From Tillandsia leiboldiana (Eukaryota; Streptophyta; Magnoliopsida; Poales; Bromeliaceae), in the NCBI GenBank assembly GCA_029204045.2, contig CM055061.1, positions 42,866,977-42,930,976 of the forward strand: a stretch of 64,000 bases of DNA, written 5' to 3'. Below the pieces are notes generated by a model that searched no databases, was not told where the DNA came from, and worked only from the letters and a program-made list of their open reading frames with translations. Numbering within the stretch: position 1 is the stretch's first letter; each line of letters begins with the position of its first letter. Below are positions 56,765 to 64,000 of the stretch, piece after piece. The position numbers and the translations under genes are program-made.

Positions 56765-58827
56765 GACGAATTATCATATGAATGCAAGGAAATATTTGTA
56801 ACAAGACAAGGGAAGGTTTTACCTTTGCGTACCCAAACCTTTCGAGTTTTGGTGTACGTCGGAAATGATTGTGAACTTGATACCTTTGGTGAAAGCGTCT
56901 TGTTTGATCCATCGCTTTTCCTTGACGTCGTCGTCTTGTTTGATGAACTACCAGGCTTTTTCCTTTCGAATAATTAGCATTTGATTTCCGAGGAATCACC
57001 CTTTTGGTAGTCGTTGCAAGAAGTGCTTGAGTTGAGCGTTTGCCTCCCATCTTGCAATTTCTCCTTATGTGCCCTGCAAAACCACAACGAAAACATACCT
57101 TGGTGCTTGACAATTCCGAAGAGGGGGAAGTAGGTTTGTTGTCGTTTTTTATCGTCAATTCCGGTGTCGGAGGAGGAGATACCGACTGGGGCACAAAAAC
57201 TATCCCAACCGAACTAAAATTATCTTCAGTTCGATTGTATCCGAGGCTGAATTTGTTTGATTGACCAAGACCAAGAAGCTTATCCAACTTACTCCTTCCT
57301 GATGAAAATCGCTGCAAGTCATCCTTGAGTTGGAGAATGGTCTCTGTCATTTCCAATTTTTCCTGTCGAGCCTCGCCGTTGAGCTTCAAGAAGTAATTCG
57401 CTTTGTTCACCATATCTACATAATTCTTCTCGAATTGCTCATTGGACTCTTGAAGGGAAACATTTGCTTTAATCAGGTTATCCCTTTCCGCTTCAAGAGC
57501 GTTTGAGAGAGAAGTTGCTCTTTTTGCTTCTTCTTCGAGATCCTGCAATCTCCCTCTCAAACTCTTGTTTTGCTTTGCTAGTTTCTTTGAATCCCTCAAA
57601 AGCTTATGGTAGGCAAGAGCAAAGTCTTCACCTTCTGAATTATTCGATTCATCGTCCGTTGCATTTTTTTTCAACAGTGGAGTTGGACAATGACTCGGAT
57701 GTATTAGCAATTAAGCACATGAAGGGTGAAGATGTGGACGCGTGGAACGCCGTTGCGTTATCTTCTTCATCACTTGACAATGACTCATTTGACGATGAGG
57801 TGTCATCCCAAGTGACGGCTTGCATCGCTTTCTTCTTTGACGGATTCTTATTGGGACACTCCGTTGAGATATGGCCGTACCCTCGGCACTTGAAGCATTG
57901 GACTTGTCCTTCTGAGCTTTTCTTATCCTTAGAAAAACCCTCTTGTTTTCTTGGTTTGAAACTTGAAGAACCTTTGCCATTCTTCGACTTTACGAAGGAT
58001 GGAGTTTTGCTTGAGTTACCCCTTCGAAAGTTTCGGCGAAATCTTCTTGTCAAGAGAGCAAGCTGCTTCTCAAAGTCCTCCATAGATAGGTTTACGTCAT
58101 CGTCTGAGGAGGATGAATCCGCGTCTTCTTCTTTTGTTGTTTTCAATGCTAAACCTGAAGACTTAGAAGAGGATGCTTTTCCAGAAGAATAGTTAGTAGG
58201 AAATGTCATTTCATATGTTTGTAATGAGCCAACTAATTCTTCTACACGGATTTCGTCCGGGTGTTTAATAGTTTCAATGGCCGTAACCTTGGATCGAAAT
58301 CTTTCAGGAAGAGTTCTTAATATTTTTCTTACAACTTTAAATTCTGGAATCTTCTCTCCCAAGTTAGCACATGAGTTTATGATCTCTTGCAATCGTGTGT
58401 AATAGTCTGTGAAAGATTCATTTTCTGCCTTGAAAATAGAGTCAAACTTGCTCGTAACCATTTGCAATTTCTGAATCTTCACAAGGTTAGTTCCCTCATG
58501 TGTAACTTGAAGGACATCCTAGATTTCTTTCGCAGTCTCACATGCCGAGACGCGAGAGAACACAGTTTGAGACAAAGCATTAAATAGAGCATTAATCCCT
58601 TTGCCATTGTAAGAAGAAAAATCTATCTCTTCCTTGGTCCATTTCGACCTAGGTTTGATGGTGCGAACATCAGCAATAATTTCAGTTGGATTAGACCATC
58701 CTAATTCAATTGATTGCCACACCCATTCGTCGATGGAAATTAAAAAGGCTTTCATCCGTACTTTCCAGTACGCATAATTTATTCCATCGAAGAACGGAGG
58801 TCTGTTGATGTTTCCACCTTCAACCAT
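56765..58827 (-). pseudogene. Sire-2 extended gag
   Basis: Starts at ATG 58827 (MVEGGNINRPPFFDGINYAY). It is open to a TAG near 58517-58519 at a Trp position (AKEI-W-DVLQ), then open 58482-57649 with knuckle CFKCRGYGHISTEC. A frame change follows, then 57710-56985 with a coiled coil and knuckle CFRCGFAGHIRRNC, and another frame change before the VWVRKGKTFPCL linker. Confidence 0.88.
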
Positions 58828-58860
58828 TGTTTACAACCCTATTCCCGCTCTGATACCACT

Positions 58861-60190
58861 TGTTGGGTTATGTATAATTGGATCTAAATAGGGGAAAAAA
58901 CACCTAGAGGGGGGTGAATAGGTGTAAACAATAAACACTAAAAAATCTTTGCGATATAAAACCCAATGCGGAAAAATAAATAACACGCAGAGATTTTTAC
59001 ATGGAAAACTCCAAACCGGAGTAAAAAACCACGGGACCGATAACACGGTGAAATCCACTAGAATTATAACACGTACAAAGGTGATATACCGTACTCACAG
59101 ACGACTCAACCTTTTTCCATACGCTCCTAGTTGATCTTCTCCGCTCGCTCCGCAACGCTTCTCGAATCCACGATCTGCATCCAACGCTGAATCCACAGCG
59201 TCCAACGTCGACTCCACGACGTCCGACCGAATCCACGGTCTTCACCCAGTAGCACGCTTCGAATCCACGAACGTACCTCGCTCCGAATCCACGAGAGCTG
59301 TAGCACCTTGAATCCACAAGGCCACGCGAGTCCACGCGCCGATTTTGGGAAATCGTTGTTTTTGGGTGGTGATGATCCGCCGAATACTTAGATTAGAAAT
59401 AGATCGGAAATACCATCTAAGTATTCATTAATTTGTTTCTACTCAAAATCTGAGTTTGGAAAACCTAGAATCAAACTAATAAAATAGATGAAGAAACATA
59501 GAATTAAATCTAGTATTCCCTTTCTTCTCTATTTGTGGATTTTTCTATTTTGGTCGTATTTTATTCCATTTTTCGTCGTTGCCCTAAAAGATGAATTAAA
59601 GGGTCTATTTATAGGTTAGAAACCATTGGAAGAGGATAAGAATCAAAAACTAACCTTTTCTGGAATTTCACAGGACGGCGATCCGGATCGGATTTAGGCG
59701 ATCCGGATTGCAGTAACGAGACAGACAGTTTCCAGAAAAACAAAGGTTCGGGATCCGGTTCAAAGTGCCTGATCCGGATCGTTCATACAATTTACCAAAC
59801 ACCAATGTTCGGGATCCGGATTGAACTGCCTGATCCGGATCGTTCATAAATTACGGTAACAACCAGTGTTCGGGATCCGGATCAAAGAAGGCTACGATCC
59901 GGATTGAATTTTCGTATGAACTAACACCCTTCGGGATCCGGATCGAAGTGTTTGATCCGGATCCTGAACATGTCCCATGTCCAGTTTTTGATTTTTATGC
60001 AATTACAAATTCATTCAAGTGTTTCTACACTATAAGAAGTATTCGGATCACCAAAGATAATTAGTTAAACATACCTGATCCTTTTGAATTCTTCTTTCTT
60101 GAGATTGAGTTACATGATCCAACTTTCTTTATCTTCAATCTTCAAGACTTAACCGAATTCACGAAATACGCCAACTCAAATTCCGTAACA
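58861..60190 (-). repeat. Sire-2 5' LTR (1330 bp)
   Basis: TGTTGGGTTATG to CCGTAACA. Flank TTCAC at 60191-60195, the same as for Sire-1. CTATAAATAG (minus) lies near 59605-59614, with palindromes at 59675-59960. Confidence 0.92.
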
Positions 60191-61762
60191 TTCACAAGGA
60201 TCCCACAGCACACCTCAAACTCCTATGCACACTTACAAGCCCAAAATTACATGTGGCTCACAATATACACAGCAGGATTCCTCATCACCATCAATCATCA
60301 TCACCATCCTCAGCATCATCAGCCGGTGCGAGCTCCACACGCGCCTTGCCGAAAACCGCCACAATTGGCGCCGTCCTGTGAGAGCAAAAGGGACAAAAGC
60401 CGCGACAAAAACAATCCACAAAAATTCAAGCGACACTCGGGCGACCCACAGCCTCGGCGTGCGCGTGCACGGCCCACCGGACACGGCCCCACCCCGCTAG
60501 CTCGAAGGCCGCACACAGCAGCTGCGGCAACCGCGCGCGCTGCTGCCGCCCGCGCGGTGCCCGCGCGCTGCGCGCTGCCCAGGCGCATGCCGCGCGACGC
60601 CCGGGCCGGTCGTGCGGCCGCTTGGGCCAGCCGCGCGCCCGATTGGGCCGGTCGCGCGCCCGCATGGCCCGCAGCGTGCCTGCTTACGCGCGCCAGCTAG
60701 GTCCGCCGCGCGCTCGCATGCGCGCGCCCGCTAGGGCTGCAGCGCGCGCGCTTGCTGCTGGCCGAAAGTGGACAGCAAGCCACTCAAAACAACTCCAACA
60801 CTCCAAAAACCCCAAACATCACAACCCACTCCAATCCTAATTAATTCCATACAGGAAAACAAATCCAAAAACCCCAAACATGGAGAAACTGCCACTTACC
60901 CGGCAGGAAGCTCGGCGCGCGCGCACGACTCCTCCGGCTTGCACATGGCAGGACCACACCAACACAAGCATACCCTTCACTTCCCATCCTTTCTTCTCTC
61001 ATATCCTCCTTCTTCTTCTTTCTTTATTTTTCCTCTGCTTTGGCTTAAAACCCCTGTTTTAAAGTAGAAGGTGGAGGTGACGTGGCATGTTGCTAATTAA
61101 GGTGGGTTAAATAAAACAAAAGCTAGTGCTTGACAGCAGAAGCAAAAATTAATCCAATAACCCTTCAACACTAATAAAATACATCCAACCTCACTTCTCA
61201 CTATCAATCTTTTCTCCATTCCTCACAGGCTACCAACCCCAATTACTATTAATTATAATTAATTAATTAAATAATCCATCAAAAGCTCCCACCAACTCAC
61301 TTTTTGCCCTCGGGGCCTCTGCACGGGTCCGAAACCTCCCGAACTTCACTGTAATCCGAAAATACACATGCTCAAAGCTTTTTGCTCCTCAAAAAGCTCA
61401 ACCGTGGAGTCGGTGTGCTCAAACCAAAAACCGGCTCCAAAAACTACCAGTTCCAACTCACTTTTTGACTTTGGGTCCTCCACGTCAGTCCGGAACCTCC
61501 CGAAATCCGCTGTGATTCCAAAGTACACCTGTTCTAGGTATTCCCACTTTTCTGCACCCTACGTGGAGTCGATGCTTCCCCAAAACCAGTCCTCAATCGG
61601 CGCACAAAGCCCGAAAAACCCCGAATCAAGCTGGGGCTTCCGCGTAGATCCGAATCAATCCGAACTCATCTGTAAACAAGATTTGGACCCATCCAAAGTA
61701 AATCCTCCACATCACGCCATCCAGCGAGGTCGGTGTACTATCCGAAATCCCGGTACTCTACA
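60191..61762 (-). mobile_element. LTR-2 right part, second representation
   Basis: Matches 33712-35303 with scattered indels, including the GC-rich block, the donor GG|GTAAGTGG and the end GGTACTCTACA followed by GGTAC (61763-61767). No gene. Confidence 0.88.
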
Positions 61763-64000
61763 GGTACTGCCTGCTCTGCTGTCAACTCAAGAACCCAGTA
61801 TCTAATCGGCACACGGCACGATCCCAAAGTATCCAATCGACTGGCACACGGCTCGGCCCTAAGCCTACTCCGGAGTGGCACTCGAGGGGAGCGACCCACA
61901 CGAGTAAAGTATGTAACCATAAGTATCTGATATAGCAGGACTGGATCAAGACTCTAAGTAAGTGGGTAAGACCATCCACTAAGGAAGCCCGATCCCTCAC
62001 CTCCAATCTGATGCAATAATAATAATAATAATAATCCGGTCAACCGCTCACAGTCCGCGGTTGCCGCAATACCCAACCATCAATCCCCATCTGTCCCAAA
62101 CTCTAAACATCTGACTACACTATCCCAGACCCCGCTCGAACCCAAGCACACTATCCCCTAAGACTAGACAACAGGAGAAAGAATAAAAAGCATGGTTTCT
62201 CCTAAGTCAATTCCAGCATGATAGTGTAGCAGAAAAAGGTGGCCTATCTACATGACCATACAAGCATGCAAATGTCCCAAGATGATAAAAAAGAAAACAG
62301 GTGTCGATGTTCTTAAATTTATTAGAGCATGCTATTCCAAAGTATTGATAATTGTATAAGAACATTAAGTGCAACATAGCCTGTGCCTGCCTATGCCACA
62401 TACACGATGCTCACAAATATAAAATAAAGAAGTGCCGCACCTAATCAACATCACATAAGGTGGTACAACGCTTGTCAAACCTTACCTTCACACATGAATA
62501 CACTTAGGATCATTTTACATTGCTTAATGATACACATTCAATCATGTATCACCAATGAATAGTCTAAGGCTCCACAACCTTCATTGATCTCACATAGGAT
62601 GAACATAGGATCTACCAACAACATCCAATCTCATTTAGAGGAATTAGGAATCATGAATAAAGCTTAGTCTTATAAGAAATAGGCCTCAACTAACAATGAT
62701 ATCCATCTTATCATGAATGAATTGGAAATCAAAAGCATAGGTCATTCTCACCTCAACTAGATTGATAACCAACATCAACACCCGTTTTCACATAAGCTAG
62801 ATCAAAGATCAATCAACTATTCATTCTCTCAAAGATAGATTATGAATCAACATCTATGCCCAACATCACATATTGTAGGATAAGGATCAACAACTATAAT
62901 TCACATCACCAAGTGGAGACATTACTCTCATATAGATAAGTCAAAAATCATTTAACATATAACTATCACCAGCATTCTCACATAATTATGTCAACCATTC
63001 ATCACAAGGTGTGGATTGAAGATTAGTTTTCCAATTACCCTCACATAGCATAGGTTTAAGGATGATCGCTTATAATCAACGTCATATGAGATAATGCAAC
63101 ATCAATCAAACTATTCATTCACTCATGTATATAATGAGGATCAATTAACTTAATCTAAACATGGATATCCAAGCATATTTCACCAAGGAGAAGAGAACAA
63201 CAATCAACAATGCCACGAGGGAAACCAATAGCCCGAGTGGGTAAATCGTTGTTTTCGGCAAAGCACAACCACCCACCTGAAACTTGATGATCCGATGCCC
63301 GATCTGGTTGAACTTTGGCGTGAGTAATCCTTATCCTCCCAGGAGTCCGATGCCATGAAAATCATCCAAATCCGCCTCACGGATTGGGCGCAATCACTGA
63401 AACAATGCACGCTGCGCAATTAAATTCCAGGATTTCAGCAATTGAAACTAAGTTAAAGAAGATGTAAGTGCAGCCCCAAATACCTCAAAATGAAGTCTCT
63501 AACAGTAAAACAAAGATGTCCTCTTTCATACAAACATCTCCAAGTCCTCAAAATCCACCATTAATTTCCCTTAACATTCAAATAAAGCAAGAATCACAAT
63601 GCTGTCCAAAAATTGCTAACATAAACTTGCTAGCATTTCTAAGCTTAATTAGGGGATTTTCCAAAGGGATTTATCCATAGATCACAAAAGAGAATTTGCT
63701 CACCGTGAAGTTAAGAAGAAGTCCCAACTTTAATTCCTGAAAAAGACCTTATATCCACAAAGTTATCTACATTCCAAGGTGCATTGCTCAAATCCAAAAT
63801 AAAACAGGGACTGCAGTAATCCATATAATAGCACTTGGAAAGATCATTAAATTTACCTAACCAAACATGCTCCAAATCCTACAAGAGAGGTACCATTGGA
63901 TTCCTTGTCGAGAGTAGATACAAATTGAGCTAAAGAACTCCAAATTGCATGCTCGGATGAAGGAGAAAACCCATAAACACTTTGAACTATCCACCAAGTT
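61763..64000 (-). mobile_element. LTR-1 continuation to the window end
   Basis: 61768-62130 matches 35309-35669. Beyond this it continues in the LTR-B family. For example, 62170-62240 reversed matches the GACTTAGGAGAAACCATGC block at 9290-9310, and 63270-63290 reversed matches CAGGTGGGTGGTTGT near 8924. Bases 62400-63200 are AT-rich with loosely repeated CATCACATA and GATCAA words. No gene. Confidence 0.7.

Larger units (their letters stand above)
49556..60190 (-). mobile_element. Sire-2: second Sirevirus, possibly chimeric
   Basis: Same layout as Sire-1: 3' LTR 49556-50885, PPT, env-like, internal promoter, RNase H, RT, IN, PR, gag, PBS (58847-58858), 5' LTR 58861-60190. The flanks do not match: ATTTC on the left and TTCAC on the right. 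The right flank and everything from ~53660 match the Sire-1 locus almost exactly, while the left third is diverged. Recombination between two elements or an assembly chimera would explain this. Confidence 0.9.

Overview
This is plant nuclear DNA made almost entirely of nested LTR retrotransposons. I see no host protein-coding gene, rRNA or tRNA. The plant assignment rests on Ty1/copia elements with Sirevirus features (extended gag with two CCHC knuckles, env-like ORF after pol, palindrome-rich LTR), Ty3/gypsy-type elements with 3.5-5 kb LTRs and initiator-Met-tRNA primer sites, and a Tourist/PIF-Harbinger-like element with TTA target duplications. The species cannot be told. The 100 Ns at 35670-35769 split the window into a left contig and a right contig.

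Left contig. Bases 1-18375 hold one minus-strand gypsy-like element, G1: 3' LTR (1-6926, entering from outside the window), PPT, a short non-coding interior, PBS, and 5' LTR (12581-18375). Three later insertions sit in it: solo LTR-A (721-5573, TSD CACGG, with the empty site preserved in the other G1 LTR), solo LTR-B (6984-10477, TSD CTCCT) and a TIR element (13331-14451, TSD TTA). G1 itself sits in a copia LTR, which sits in a minus-strand copia gag. That gag is cut again at 19588 by LTR-1, which is cut by solo LTR-2 (TSD GGTAC), which is cut by an almost complete minus-strand Sirevirus, Sire-1 (22807-33711, TSD TTCAC).

Right contig. A gypsy leader/gag fragment (35770-36511) leads into its 5' LTR, LTR-3 (36512-46905). 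LTR-3 is split by a plus-strand gag-only Sirevirus derivative, SireNA (37577-43950). LTR-3 sits in another minus-strand copia gag fragment, which abuts a plus-strand copia LTR and gag (47976-49555). A second Sirevirus, Sire-2 (49556-60190), follows, then LTR-2 and LTR-1 sequence again to the window end. From about 27190 to 35669 the left contig is nearly the same as about 53660-62130 of the right contig, with many single-base homopolymer indels. This looks like one locus represented twice, or a chimeric join.

The most interesting signals are regulatory. (1) The long gypsy LTRs share a splice-donor-like site about 200-280 bp after the TATA box and a conserved acceptor-like site just before the LTR end, as if most of the LTR were an intron. 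(2) Both Sireviruses carry, between pol and the env-like ORF, a second copy of the LTR promoter design (GATCCGGATC palindromes then TATA) followed by a conserved GTAAGT...CACAG pair and the env-like ORF. (3) The LTRs contain unusual arrays: a 16-bp imperfect palindrome every ~30 bp, CCAAT/G-box modules, CpG-rich tandem repeats and U5-end hairpins.
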